64,000 nucleotides of DNA from Beijerinckiaceae bacterium (GCA_027532775.1 JAPZTO010000002.1:682001-746000); one strand, 5' to 3'. Shown: positions 18,793 through 27,684, counted from the stretch's first letter. Notes: generated from the letters alone by a model not told the origin. A program made the numbers and translations.

Positions 18793-20187
18793 TCAGCCGC
18801 GCGGAATGCCCTCGCCGATATCCCAGTAGAGACCCGCCATGAGCTGAAGGCCCTGCCGGATGATCTCGACCGGCACATGCTCATTCGGCGCATGCTGCGA
18901 GCAGGCCGGGTAGGAATGCGGCACCCAGATGGTCGTCAGCCCCAGCACATCGGTAAAGATGTCATTGGGCAGCGAGCCGCCGAGATTGGGCAGGATCGCC
19001 GGCGCGGTGCCATGCGTCGCCGTGAGGCTGCGGATCGCGAATTGCACCTGCGGGTGATCGGGGTCCATCCGCGTCGCGATGAACATGGAATCGCGCGACG
19101 GGCCGATCCGAACATGGGCAAAGCCCTGCCGGTCGAGGAAGCGGCGCAGGTTCGCCATCAGGTTGTCGGTATCGATGCCGACCACGAAACGCAGTTGCAT
19201 CCGCGCCCAGGCACGGGGCGGAATGGCGTTGACCGGCGCTTTCGGATTGCCGCATTCGAAGGCCAGCACCTCGAGGTTGCACCAGCCGAACACCTTCTCG
19301 GCAAGGGTCAAGCCGGGCTCGCCCCAATGCGGCTCCAGGGCCGGGCCGCCCTCGTTCGAGGTGACCTCGATATCCGCAAGCACCCGGCGAACGGAGGCCG
19401 GGATCTCCTGCGGGACGAATTCAGGCACGCGGATCTGCCCCGTCGGACCGACAAGCGAGGCGATGGCATGCGCCAGTTCGATGCCGGGATTGGAGATCAG
19501 CCCGCCCCAATTGCCTGAATGATGGCCGCCTTCCCGCGCATCGATCCACATGTCGAAGGTGAAACCACCACGCGCACCGAGGAAAATGGTTGGCCGGGCC
19601 GCCGAGAGGCGCGGGCCATCCGAGGCGACGAGCAGGTCGGCCGCCAGCCTTTCGCGGTTCTGCTCGCAGATTTCACGCAGGCCGGGCGAGCCCATCTCCT
19701 CGCCCATCTCGATGATGTATTTCGCGTTGAAGCCGAGCTTGCCACGCGTTTCCAGCACGGCGCGGAGCGCTTCCATGTTGATCTGGTGCTGGCCCTTGTT
19801 GTCGACGACGCCGCGGCCATACCAGCGGTCGCCCTTCTCGCTGAGTTCCCAGGGCGAGAGCCCCTCGGCCCATTCGGCATCCATGCCGCGGATGACATCA
19901 CCATGGCCGTAACCGAGCACGGTGGGCAGGGCCGGATCCTCGATCCGCGTAGCGAGAAGGAACGGCCCGCCACCCTTCGGGTTAGGCAGGATCTCGGTGG
20001 TGAAACCCATGGCGGTGAAATCCGGTACCATCTCGTCGGTCAGGTAGGCCGAAAGCGCATCCGCCCGGTCGGGGTTCTGACTCTCGGTCGGCAGGGCTAT
20101 CCGGCGGGCGAGCTTTGCCCGGAAGGCTCCGGACGTGAAGGTTTCGGCCGCACGGGCAAGGGCGGCGCGGCGATCGGCTTGGGGCAT
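18793..20187 (-). CDS. M20-family metallopeptidase (dipeptidase/deacylase type)
   Basis: This 464-residue M20 peptidase has the di-zinc motifs GYGHGDVI (His and Asp), WYGRGVVDNKGQ (bridging Asp), YIIEMGEEMGSPG (catalytic and metal Glu) and the late HAPNEHVP His. A lid/dimerisation domain with WGGLISNPG and NAIPPRAWARMQLRF lies between. The family length is typical. I chose the ATG at 20187 (MPQADRRAALARAAE) because GGAAC lies 8-10 bases upstream; an ATG 21 bases earlier is also possible. It ends 6 bases from the convergent acylase gene, fitting a joint role in degrading imported peptide or N-acyl compounds. Confidence 0.87.
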   Translation of the reverse strand: MPQADRRAALARAAETFTSGAFRAKLARRIALPTESQNPDRADALSAYLTDEMVPDFTAMGFTTEILPNPKGGGPFLLATRIEDPALPTVLGYGHGDVIRGMDAEWAEGLSPWELSEKGDRWYGRGVVDNKGQHQINMEALRAVLETRGKLGFNAKYIIEMGEEMGSPGLREICEQNRERLAADLLVASDGPRLSAARPTIFLGARGGFTFDMWIDAREGGHHSGNWGGLISNPGIELAHAIASLVGPTGQIRVPEFVPQEIPASVRRVLADIEVTSNEGGPALEPHWGEPGLTLAEKVFGWCNLEVLAFECGNPKAPVNAIPPRAWARMQLRFVVGIDTDNLMANLRRFLDRQGFAHVRIGPSRDSMFIATRMDPDHPQVQFAIRSLTATHGTAPAILPNLGGSLPNDIFTDVLGLTTIWVPHSYPACSQHAPNEHVPVEIIRQGLQLMAGLYWDIGEGIPRG

Positions 20188-20358
20188 GGTCGGGGTTCCG
20201 GCAATCATGGGGTTGGCCCGAATGTTCTCCAGCCGGGCCGCATGTGCAAGGGGAGATCCCCGCCAATCCGCGAACACCTGCCCGATGCGTGACACGGAGG
20301 CTGGACACCCGGCTCGGGTTTGGGCTTATCGTCAGGCAGACATGCATCCGGGGCCCGA

Positions 20359-21096
20359 ATGCCGCCACGATCGAGCGAGGCCCCCCGAACGGGGCCCAGT
20401 GAAGGAACCGATTCCCGACAGCCGAGGCTGCGCCTGGGCAGCCTGACGCTGACCGCTCTCGGCAGCCTCGTCATCGTGGCGATCGGTCTTGCTGCCTATC
20501 GCTTCATTCCGGCGCTCCGCCCGACGCCACCCGACATCCTTGTCGGTGTGCCGCAAGCCCCGCGACCGACCATGCAGGCCGGCGCTCAGGAAGAAGCGGG
20601 CGACGAGCGGCTTTCGCCCTTCACCCCGCGTGATTTCGGGCACCGCTCGCGCTTCGCCCGGCCCGTGCGGATCGCCGGCCCGTTCGAACCGCTCCGGGGC
20701 GATATCCTGACCAACGAGGAGGTTGCCATCGCGCTGGACGGGCTCGACAGCCCACCCGCCTCCGCCATCTGCCTCGGCGGTGACAAGCGCCTCTGGGCCT
20801 GCGGCCTGCAGGCCCGCGCGGCACTGGTCGGCCATGTCCGCGGCAAGGAGTTGCTGTGCACGCTGCAAGCCGGCCAGCCCATCCGCTCGCCGCGCGATCC
20901 TGGAACCGCCCGCTGGCGCTGCATGGTCGAGGGGCGTGACCTTGCCCTGATGCTTGTCGAGGGCGGCTGGGCGAAACCGGCAGCCCAGCTGCCGGACCGC
21001 GCCATGCTGGCGGCACGCGATGCCGCCTTGGCCGCCCGGCGCGGCCTGTGGGACGGGGACTGGAATATCGTGCGCGTGCCCGAGGCCGGACAATAA
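20359..21096 (+). CDS. Membrane-anchored nuclease-fold (SNase-like) protein, probably inactive
   Basis: This 245-residue protein has one membrane helix at about residues 29-46 (LTLTALGSLVIVAIGLAAY). The outer part ends in a staphylococcal-nuclease-like region: WRCMVEGRDLALMLVEGGWA and a terminal AARRGLWDGDW, which is the common end of thermonuclease-like proteins. The usual catalytic block (Arg and Asp-Ala-Pro-Glu near the N-terminal strands) is replaced by LDGLDSPPASAICLGG, so nuclease activity is doubtful. The ATG at 20359 is my choice; earlier non-ATG starts exist. It converges on soxA with a 4-base gap. Its role is unknown. Confidence 0.65.
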   Translation: MPPRSSEAPRTGPSEGTDSRQPRLRLGSLTLTALGSLVIVAIGLAAYRFIPALRPTPPDILVGVPQAPRPTMQAGAQEEAGDERLSPFTPRDFGHRSRFARPVRIAGPFEPLRGDILTNEEVAIALDGLDSPPASAICLGGDKRLWACGLQARAALVGHVRGKELLCTLQAGQPIRSPRDPGTARWRCMVEGRDLALMLVEGGWAKPAAQLPDRAMLAARDAALAARRGLWDGDWNIVRVPEAGQ

Positions 21097-21100
21097 ACGA

Positions 21101-21880
21101 TCAGGGCCGCACGGCGGGTGCGTCCATCGCCATGCCGGCTGCACGTTCCTTCAGGTAGATCTCGAGATCGATCCATTCCGGCGCGCCGGCCGGAAACGGT
21201 TCGGCGCGGATCCCGGTCATGCAATTGCGCAACCGGCGCTGGAGCGAGCCGATTGCCTGCCATTCCATCCGGAACAGTGGATAGCCGGTCGGGTGGGCCT
21301 GCGGAATGCGCGTACCGCCGAGGGAACGGCCCCAGTTCTGGCTGTGGCATTGCGCGCAGGACAGGTCGAGCTGGCCGAAGCGCTGGCGGTAGAGTGCTTC
21401 GCCGCGCGAAGCCGCATCCTCCAGCCCGCGCGCCCGGGGCGAAGCCAGCGGCAGGCCGCGTGATTGCAGAGCCAGATAGGCCTCGAGGGCCAGCAGCCCC
21501 GTACTATCCCGCGCAACCGGGGCCACGCCCTGCCGCTCCGTCTGGCAGGCCTGGACCCGCCCTGGAAGGTCGAGCACCCGGCCAGTTGACGCCTCCCGGG
21601 CGGGATAGCGGGCGGCGACGCCCTTCATCGTGGCAGCGGCATCACCATGGCAGGATTGGCAGGAAGGCCGGCCCTCCGCCGGCGCGGCCTTCCAGAGGCC
21701 TTCGCCTTCCTTGACCGCAAGCATGGCTGGGTTCGCGAAATCGTCGCGTTGCATGGCCTGCGCCTCGGCGCCCATCATGTCGTAACCGGAAAGGCGCTGG
21801 TTTGCGGGGATGTCGTCCGCCGAGGCCGGTCCGAGGAGGAAAACAGCCAGCGCGAATGCGCGCCCTGTCTGGCCCGTCAC
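21101..21880 (-). CDS. soxA: Sulfur-oxidation dihaem cytochrome c, SoxA
   Basis: This 259-residue exported protein has a short signal sequence (residues 1 to about 21) and two c-type haem sites, CQSCH (74-78) and CAQCH (175-179). Family blocks are EGLWKA, MKGVAARYP, LDLSCAQCH and PLFRMEWQAIGSLQRRLRNC. Cys220 aligns with the cysteine that carries the persulfide and ligates the active haem in SoxA proteins. SoxAX attaches a sulfur compound to the SoxY carrier in the periplasm. The ATG overlaps the soxZ stop (ATGA). It is the last gene of a molybdenum hydroxylase-soxXYZA operon with no soxB or soxCD in view. Confidence 0.93.
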   Translation of the reverse strand: MTGQTGRAFALAVFLLGPASADDIPANQRLSGYDMMGAEAQAMQRDDFANPAMLAVKEGEGLWKAAPAEGRPSCQSCHGDAAATMKGVAARYPAREASTGRVLDLPGRVQACQTERQGVAPVARDSTGLLALEAYLALQSRGLPLASPRARGLEDAASRGEALYRQRFGQLDLSCAQCHSQNWGRSLGGTRIPQAHPTGYPLFRMEWQAIGSLQRRLRNCMTGIRAEPFPAGAPEWIDLEIYLKERAAGMAMDAPAVRP

Positions 21881-22206
21881 GAAGCGGCAACCTGCAGCAT
21901 GGCCTGCTCGCGATGGAGGAAGCCGTTATCGCCGCGCCAGACGAATTCAAGCGGCGCGGTCCGCGCGGCGAGAACCGGGAAGGACAGGAAGGGATTGGCC
22001 GCGATGGCGGGGTGGAAATCACATGAGAAGACGATTTCGCCGGCATAGCGACAGGAAAACTGCCGGATGATGTTCCGGGGGATCTCGCCGCCGGTCTCGG
22101 TGCGACGAAAGCCGGTTTCCATCGGATGCGAGATCATCGCCTTGACCATCACGACGTCGCCGGCCCGGATGGCAGAGCGCGGCAGCAGGATCATTGCCGT
22201 AGCCAT
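21877..22206 (-). CDS. soxZ: Sulfur-compound chelating carrier subunit SoxZ
   Basis: This 109-residue immunoglobulin-fold protein has the SoxZ blocks DVVMVKAMISHPMETGF, NIIRQFSCRYAGE and VFSCDFHPAIAANPFLSF. It has no signal peptide and is normally exported together with SoxY through the Tat pathway. A GGAGG stands 7 bases before the ATG at 22206 (MATAMILLPRSAIRAGD), which decides that start over an ATG six bases earlier that overlaps the soxY stop. The two cysteines in the body are unusual extras to check against other SoxZ proteins. Confidence 0.92.
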   Translation of the reverse strand: MATAMILLPRSAIRAGDVVMVKAMISHPMETGFRRTETGGEIPRNIIRQFSCRYAGEIVFSCDFHPAIAANPFLSFPVLAARTAPLEFVWRGDNGFLHREQAMLQVAAS

Positions 22207-22208
22207 GG

Positions 22209-22685
22209 TCATTCCTCCGTACAGGCGGCAATGGTGACGATGACCTCCCGGCGGTCAGCCCAGAACGAGCCGTCCGAGAGACGGGCCACAGCGGTCACAT
22301 GCTGCGTCGTCGCCAGCCGCATCCGGCTGACGACATGCGCCTTGCCCATATGCGGGGTCAACCGGAACACGGCCACATCCGGCAGCGGGTTCTTGTCGGT
22401 GAAGAGCGCGATCTCGCGCACATGATCTTCAGGCTTCATCGGATGATCGACCAGCACTTCGAAGGACACCGCATTGCCGTTCTCGACCAGCGGCGCGATA
22501 TCGAGCGTTACCTTGCCCGCGTGCGGCTCGATTCCGCCGGTGAAGTCGCGGATGGCGCGCGCCATGTCCTCCGGCTCTGCCCGGACGGGGCGCAGCGACA
22601 CAAGGCCGATGGCCGCCATGCCGCCGGCCAGCACGGCGCGCCGGCTGGTCTCATTCGCGAAGGGTGGAGAGAAACGCCGTGACAT
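22209..22685 (-). CDS. soxY: Sulfur-compound carrier SoxY with an altered C-terminal arm
   Basis: This 158-residue protein has a Tat-type signal (SRRAVLAGG at residues 14-22) ending near VRA-EPED. The SoxY fold is shown by VENGNAVSFEVLVDHPM, IALFTDKNPLPDVAVFRLTP and VVSRMRLATTQHVTAVARL. SoxY normally ends in GGCGG, whose cysteine carries the sulfur intermediate on a flexible arm. Here the end is VTIAACTEE: the cysteine is kept at the expected place but the flanking glycines are lost. The gene overlaps the end of soxX by 35 bases. Function as a carrier is likely but the arm is atypical. Confidence 0.9.
   Translation of the reverse strand: MSRRFSPPFANETSRRAVLAGGMAAIGLVSLRPVRAEPEDMARAIRDFTGGIEPHAGKVTLDIAPLVENGNAVSFEVLVDHPMKPEDHVREIALFTDKNPLPDVAVFRLTPHMGKAHVVSRMRLATTQHVTAVARLSDGSFWADRREVIVTIAACTEE
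22214..22218 (-). promoter_or_regulatory. Ribosome binding site of soxZ inside the last soxY codons
   Basis: GGAGG reads out of the final Thr-Glu-Glu codons of soxY, 7 bases before the soxZ ATG at 22206. The same bases therefore serve as the SoxY C-terminus and the SoxZ ribosome site, which bears on the unusual SoxY tail. Confidence 0.6.
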
Positions 22686-23109
22686 CCTCGACCTCCTCGG
22701 CTGTCAGGATGGTCCGGCCCTTGAAGGCACCGGCCATCCGGAATTGACCCTCCGCCCGGAAATAGGGCGGCATGATCGTTTCGCCATTGAAGAGCCGGCT
22801 GTCGATCAGCCGGGCCCGCAACTGTGCCGGATTCCACCGGCTGCCGGCACCCGCCAGCGAGGGCGCAAGATCACCCTGGAACCGCACCTCCGGGAATGGC
22901 CCGGAATGGCAGAGCAAACACAGGCCCTTGCGGCGATCCACGACGATCCGCCGGCCATTCTCGGGATCCGGCGGTCGCGAGACCGGCAATGGCCCCGCCT
23001 CCGGAATGAGCGGCTGCGCCCTGGCAGGCACCGCGAGGAAAGCGAGGAAGGCGGCGGTGGCGAACCAGCGCCCCCTTCCTGCTCCGGCATGTCCGGCCCG
23101 CCCGCTCAC
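22651..23109 (-). CDS. soxX: Sulfur-oxidation monohaem cytochrome c, SoxX
   Basis: This 152-residue exported cytochrome has a signal peptide (WFATAAFLAFLAVPARAQ), one haem site CLLCH, and a probable distal methionine ligand in ETIMPPYF. SoxX family blocks also include GDLAPSLAGAGSRWNPAQLRAR and a C-terminal LTAEEVEDVTAFLSTL. The start is GTG at 23109, whose GTGA overlaps the stop of the molybdenum hydroxylase large subunit; no ATG lies between. This coupling ties the Sox carrier genes directly to the hydroxylase. Confidence 0.88.
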   Translation of the reverse strand: MSGRAGHAGAGRGRWFATAAFLAFLAVPARAQPLIPEAGPLPVSRPPDPENGRRIVVDRRKGLCLLCHSGPFPEVRFQGDLAPSLAGAGSRWNPAQLRARLIDSRLFNGETIMPPYFRAEGQFRMAGAFKGRTILTAEEVEDVTAFLSTLRE

Positions 23110-25277
23110 GCGCGGCGCAGATCCGCGTTCTTGAGCGGCAGCGAGCGCACCCGCTTGCCGGTGGCGGCAAAGATCGCGTTCAGCACGGCCGGCGCCGCGA
23201 CAGCGATAGTCGGCTCGCCGACGCCGCCCCAGAAATCGCCCGAGGGCACCAGGATACTCTCGACCTTGGGCATCTCGTTGATCCGCATGGCGGGGTAGGT
23301 GTCGAAATTCTCCTCGACGATCCGGCCGTTCTTCACCGTGCATTCCTGATGGAAGGCTGCGGACAGGCCATAGACGAAGGACCCCTCGACCTGCGCCGCC
23401 ACCTGATCCGGGTTGACCACATGGCCCGGATTGGTGGCCGCGACGATGCGATGGACCTTGATTTCGCCGGCATTCGACACCGAAACCTCGGCTGCGGCCG
23501 CGACATAGGAGCCGAAGCCCATGATCTGGGCGAGGCCCTTCGCCGTGCCCGGGGCCGAGGGCGAGCCCCAGCCGATGCCCTTGGCCACGGCCTCCAGCAC
23601 GGCGAGATGCTTCGGCGTGTTCTTCATCAGCCTGCGGCGGAATTCGAGCGGATCGACGCCCGCGGCATGGGCAAGCTCATCCATGAAGCATTCGACATAG
23701 ATGGCGTTCTGGTTGAGGTTCACGCCGCGCCAGAAGCCCGGCGGCACATGCGGGTTGCGCATGGCATGGTCGATCAGCAGGTTCGGGATGCCATAGCCGA
23801 ACGGGCCTTCCTGCCCGCCCGGGTTGAGGCCCTGGAAGACGACCGGGTCGCGCCCGTTCTGCAGCCCCTGCGGGTTGACGCCCGACAGGATCGACTGGCC
23901 GGAAATCCGCATGTGGAGGCCGACAAGATTGCCATCCTTGTCGAGCCCGGCAACCATCCGCGCCATGGTGATCGGGTGGTATGTGCCCTGCAGCATGTCC
24001 TCCTCGCGGCTCCAGAGCAGCTTGACCGGCGTGCCGGGCATCTGCTTGGCGATCAGGACAGCCTGGGTGACATAGTCCGAACGGCCGCGCCGGCCGAAAC
24101 CGCCGCCGAGATGAACCTTGTGGACATCGCATTTCGCTGCCGGATGGCCGGAAGCCTCGATGGCGGCGGCAAGCGCCGATTCCCCGTTCTGCGTCGGGCA
24201 CCAGACCTCGCATTTCTCAGGCGTCCAGAGTGCCGTGGCATTCATCGGCTCCATGCAGGCATGGTTCTGGAACGGGTAGGAATAGGTGGCCTCCACCCGC
24301 TTTGCCGCCGAGGCAATCGCGCCCTTGGCATCCCCGGCCTTGTTGCCCTCGAAGGCCTGCTCGGCATCGAGCCCCTCGCGCAGGGTGGCTGCGATGGTCT
24401 CGGACGAGGCCGAGGCATGCGGGCCATTGTCCCAGGTGATGGGCAGCGCATCGAGCGCGGTCTTGGCCTGCCACCAATGGTCGGCGATGACGGCGACCGT
24501 TCGCCTGTCGACCTGAACGACCTTCTTCACGCCCGGCATGCCGGTGACCTTGGCCGCATCGAAGCTGACGAGCGTGCCGCCGAAAACCGGGCAGGCCTTG
24601 ATCGCCGCGTTGAGCATCCCCGGCAGCTTGATGTCGGCGCCATAGACCTGCTTGCCGTTGAGCTTGTCGACCGTGTCGAGCCGCTTCACCGACTTGCCGG
24701 CAATGGTCCATTCGCTGGCAGGCTTGAGCTTGACCTCTTTCGGCACCTCAAGCTTCGCGGCGGCAGCAGCCACCTTGCCATAAGTGACGGTCCGGCCGGA
24801 GGGCGTGTGGGTGATGACGCTTTTCGCCGCGCGGCATTCGCCCTCGGGCACGCCCCATTCCTTCGCCGCGGCCTGGACCAGCATGATCCGGGCCGCAGCG
24901 CCGCCCTCGCGGACATATTGATGGCTTTCGCGGATCCCGCGCGAACCGCCGGTCGAGAAATTGCGCCAAATGCGGTTGCGGCGCAGGTTTTCGCCCGGGG
25001 TCGGGTATTCCCAGCTCACCTTCGACCAGTCGGCCTCGAGTTCCTCGGCCACCAGCTGGGCCAGGCCGGTCAGCGTGCCCTGCCCCATTTCCGAGCGGGC
25101 GATGCGCACGACGATCCGGTCATCCGGGTGGATCACGACCCACGCGTTGACTTCCGGCGTGGCGTTCTGGGCCTGCGCCTCGGTGAAGGGGATGGAGAAG
25201 CCCAAAGTGAAGGCGCCGGCCGCCGCGGCGGAGCCCTTCAGGAGCGAGCGGCGGGAAAGAACAGCATTGTCAGCCAT
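23106..25277 (-). CDS. Molybdenum hydroxylase large subunit, isoquinoline 1-oxidoreductase/aldehyde oxidase type
   Basis: This 723-residue protein has a Tat signal (LSRRSLLKGSAAAAGAF), so the holoenzyme works in the periplasm. It is the single-chain large subunit of the IorB-like branch of the xanthine oxidase family: VRIARSEMGQGTLTGLAQLV in the first cofactor domain, GGFGRRGRSDYV and CFMDELAHAAGVDPLEFRRR in the second, and VGEPTIAVAAPAVLNAI with the glutamate of the active-site GVGEP motif. It binds molybdopterin cytosine dinucleotide in this family. Substrates may be N-heterocycles or aldehydes. It follows its iron-sulfur subunit by 13 bases and overlaps soxX. Confidence 0.9.
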   Translation of the reverse strand: MADNAVLSRRSLLKGSAAAAGAFTLGFSIPFTEAQAQNATPEVNAWVVIHPDDRIVVRIARSEMGQGTLTGLAQLVAEELEADWSKVSWEYPTPGENLRRNRIWRNFSTGGSRGIRESHQYVREGGAAARIMLVQAAAKEWGVPEGECRAAKSVITHTPSGRTVTYGKVAAAAAKLEVPKEVKLKPASEWTIAGKSVKRLDTVDKLNGKQVYGADIKLPGMLNAAIKACPVFGGTLVSFDAAKVTGMPGVKKVVQVDRRTVAVIADHWWQAKTALDALPITWDNGPHASASSETIAATLREGLDAEQAFEGNKAGDAKGAIASAAKRVEATYSYPFQNHACMEPMNATALWTPEKCEVWCPTQNGESALAAAIEASGHPAAKCDVHKVHLGGGFGRRGRSDYVTQAVLIAKQMPGTPVKLLWSREEDMLQGTYHPITMARMVAGLDKDGNLVGLHMRISGQSILSGVNPQGLQNGRDPVVFQGLNPGGQEGPFGYGIPNLLIDHAMRNPHVPPGFWRGVNLNQNAIYVECFMDELAHAAGVDPLEFRRRLMKNTPKHLAVLEAVAKGIGWGSPSAPGTAKGLAQIMGFGSYVAAAAEVSVSNAGEIKVHRIVAATNPGHVVNPDQVAAQVEGSFVYGLSAAFHQECTVKNGRIVEENFDTYPAMRINEMPKVESILVPSGDFWGGVGEPTIAVAAPAVLNAIFAATGKRVRSLPLKNADLRRA

Positions 25278-25290
25278 GGTCGCCTCTCCC

Positions 25291-25740
25291 TCAGATGCCG
25301 GCGGCGAGCTTGATGCCCGCCCGCACGCGATTATAGGTGCCGCAGCGGCAGATATTGGTCATCGCCTCGTCGATATCGACATCGGTGGGCTTCGGCTTCT
25401 TCGCGAGAAGCGCCGCCGCCGCCATGATCATGCCGGACTGGCAATAGCCGCATTGGGGAACATCGAGTTCAAGCCACGCCTTCTGGATGGGGTGGCTGAT
25501 ATCCGGCGAAAGGCCCTCGATCGTGACGATCTTCTGGGTCGCGGTCACGGAGCCCAGCGTGATCGAGCAGGAGCGGACGGGCTCACCATCGATATGGACC
25601 GTGCAGGCGCCGCATTGGGCGATACCGCAGCCGTATTTCGTGCCGGTCAGCCCGGCCTGCTCGCGCAGGGCCCAAAGCAGCGGCGTATCCGGATGCGCGT
25701 CGATCTCGACAACGCGTCCGTTGACATTCAAGCTGGCCAT
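25291..25740 (-). CDS. Two-[2Fe-2S] small subunit of the molybdenum hydroxylase
   Basis: This 149-residue protein has an N-terminal plant-type ferredoxin cluster ([20 protein letters not shown] and a later SCSITLG cysteine) and a C-terminal helical cluster ([17 protein letters not shown] and [12 protein letters not shown]). It passes electrons from the molybdenum site. GGGGAGG stands 5 bases before the ATG at 25740, which fixes this start over one 16 codons upstream. It is the first gene of the hydroxylase-sox operon. Confidence 0.92.
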   Translation of the reverse strand: MASLNVNGRVVEIDAHPDTPLLWALREQAGLTGTKYGCGIAQCGACTVHIDGEPVRSCSITLGSVTATQKIVTIEGLSPDISHPIQKAWLELDVPQCGYCQSGMIMAAAALLAKKPKPTDVDIDEAMTNICRCGTYNRVRAGIKLAAGI

Positions 25741-25796
25741 CGAGACCTCCCCGGAAGCTGTTTTCTGGAATGGTTCGAGACTATCCAAGGTGCGCC

Positions 25797-25818
25797 GGTT
25801 GTCACGCGGTTGTGACGC
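25797..25818. repeat. Tandem 11-bp repeat upstream of the hydroxylase-sox operon
   Basis: GGTTGTCACGC is followed at once by GGTTGTGACGC (one mismatch). The pair also contains the inverted repeat GTCAC-gcggtt-GTGAC. It lies 57 bases upstream of the iron-sulfur subunit start, in the gap after the previous operon, so it may be a regulator site for the hydroxylase-sox genes. Confidence 0.45.
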
Positions 25819-25866
25819 CGCATCCGCCCACTTTTTCGTGATCGATGCCGACCGGAGCCGGCAGCC

Positions 25867-27684
25867 TCAGGACAAGGCGACACGCACGAAATGCCCGGGC
25901 CCGACCTCCTGCAGGGTCGAGGCCGGAGCAATCCACCGGGCCGGCCGGATCGGGCTCGGCAATTCATCGACCGCAAGCGCGCCGCGCTTCTTCCGCCGGG
26001 CCGGATCCGGCACAGGAACGGCAGAGAGCAGCTTCTGCGTGTAGGGATGGGTCGGGTTGCGCAGCACGTCGGCACGGGCACCGATCTCCACGATTTCGCC
26101 GAGATACATCACCGCGATCCGGTGGCTGACGCGCTCGACCACAGCCATGTCATGGCTGATGAAGAGATAGGCGAGGCCGAGTTCCTCCTGCAGGTCGAGC
26201 ATCAGGTTCAGCACCTGCGCCTTGACCGAGACATCCAACGCGGAAACAGCCTCGTCGGCCACAACCAGTTCCGGATTGAGCGCGAGAGCCCTGGCGATGG
26301 CGATGCGCTGGCGCTGCCCGCCCGAGAATTCATGCGGATAGCGGCCAGCCATTTCGGGCATCAGTCCGACGCGTTTGAGCAGGGCCGCCGTGCGTTCCGC
26401 CGCGCCCTTCCTGTCAGCCACGCCATGCACGATCAGCGGCTCGGCAATGGCCGCGCCGATCGTCTTGCGCGGATTGAGGCTGGCAAAGGGATCCTGGAAG
26501 ATCATCTGCATCCGGCGCCGCAGAAGCTGCAGGCCGGCAGGAGAAACGGAGGAGACGTCACTGCCATCGAACGTGACCTTGCCGCCGGTTGGCTCCACGA
26601 GGCGCAGGATGGAACGGCCGGTCGTCGACTTGCCACAGCCGGATTCACCAACCAGCGCAAGAGTCTCGCCCTTCCGAAGCGCGAAAGACACATTCTCCAC
26701 TGCATGGACGCGCCCGCGCAGGCGGCCGAGCAGCCCGCCATGGATCGGGAAGCGCGTGGTCAGCCCTTCGACGGCAAGAAGCGGAGGCTCGGCAACCTTG
26801 ACCGTATCGGGCACCAGCGAGGCGGGAACCTCGATCGTGCCGCTGCCCGGGTCGATCACCGGAAAACGGAGGGGGCGCGGATGGGCCAGCATCTCGCCGA
26901 GTTTCGGCACGGCGGCCAGCAATGCCTTGGTGTAGCCGTTCTTCGGCTCCCGGAAGATGGTGCCGGCGGGCTCGTCCTCGAGCTTCTTGCCCTTCCACAT
27001 CACCACCACGCGGTCGGCGATCTCCGCCACAACGGCCATGTCATGGGTGATGAAGAGGACGGCCATCCCCTCCTCTTCCTGAAGGTGCTTGATCAGGTCG
27101 AGGATCTGCGCCTGGATCGTTACATCGAGCGCCGTGGTCGGCTCGTCGGCAATGAGAAGCCGGGGTTTGCAGGCCAAAGCCATAGCGATCATGACGCGCT
27201 GGCGCATGCCGCCTGAGAGCCGGTGCGGATATTCGCTGAACCTTTCCCGCGCGGCGGGAATGCGAACACGTTCGAGAATGCGGATGGCTTCGACCTCCGC
27301 CTCGCGTGCGGTCATCCCGCGATGGTAGCGCAGGGCCTCTCCGATCTGCTGGCCGACCGTGAGGACCGGGTTCAGGCTTGTCATCGGCTCCTGGAAGATC
27401 ATCGACATGGCATTGCCGCGGATCTTGCGCATCTCGTCCTCGGGCAGGCTGACGAGATCACGGCCTTCCAGCCGGACCTCGCCCTCGACCTTGCCGTTGA
27501 TGGCCGAGATGAGCCGCATGATCGACAGCGCGCTGACGCTCTTGCCGGAGCCGGATTCGCCGACGATCGCCACGGTCTCGCCGGCGGCAACATCAAAGGA
27601 GACATCATCCACCGCGCTGCGCCATTCCCCGCCGACGCGGAAGGATGTCCGGAGATTGCGGACGGAAAGAAGCGGCGTGCTCAT
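25867..27684 (-). CDS. Double ATPase of a peptide-type ABC importer (DppD-DppF fusion)
   Basis: This 605-residue chain carries two full oligopeptide ATPase domains. The first has Walker [18 protein letters not shown], signature [15 protein letters not shown] and Walker [17 protein letters not shown]. The second starts near residue 300 and has [33 protein letters not shown] and [16 protein letters not shown] (note DEA in place of DEP). The usual C-terminal [20 protein letters not shown] closes it. The GsiA-type fusion is common in Rhizobiales-like bacteria. Its ATG overlaps the dppC-type stop. Confidence 0.92.
   Translation of the reverse strand: MSTPLLSVRNLRTSFRVGGEWRSAVDDVSFDVAAGETVAIVGESGSGKSVSALSIMRLISAINGKVEGEVRLEGRDLVSLPEDEMRKIRGNAMSMIFQEPMTSLNPVLTVGQQIGEALRYHRGMTAREAEVEAIRILERVRIPAARERFSEYPHRLSGGMRQRVMIAMALACKPRLLIADEPTTALDVTIQAQILDLIKHLQEEEGMAVLFITHDMAVVAEIADRVVVMWKGKKLEDEPAGTIFREPKNGYTKALLAAVPKLGEMLAHPRPLRFPVIDPGSGTIEVPASLVPDTVKVAEPPLLAVEGLTTRFPIHGGLLGRLRGRVHAVENVSFALRKGETLALVGESGCGKSTTGRSILRLVEPTGGKVTFDGSDVSSVSPAGLQLLRRRMQMIFQDPFASLNPRKTIGAAIAEPLIVHGVADRKGAAERTAALLKRVGLMPEMAGRYPHEFSGGQRQRIAIARALALNPELVVADEAVSALDVSVKAQVLNLMLDLQEELGLAYLFISHDMAVVERVSHRIAVMYLGEIVEIGARADVLRNPTHPYTQKLLSAVPVPDPARRKKRGALAVDELPSPIRPARWIAPASTLQEVGPGHFVRVALS

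Noticed and set aside
21101-23109. A complete thiosulfate-oxidising Sox system
   Set aside because: SoxB, SoxCD and the usual SoxV/SoxW/SoxR neighbours are absent in the window, so only the carrier and haem subunits can be claimed.
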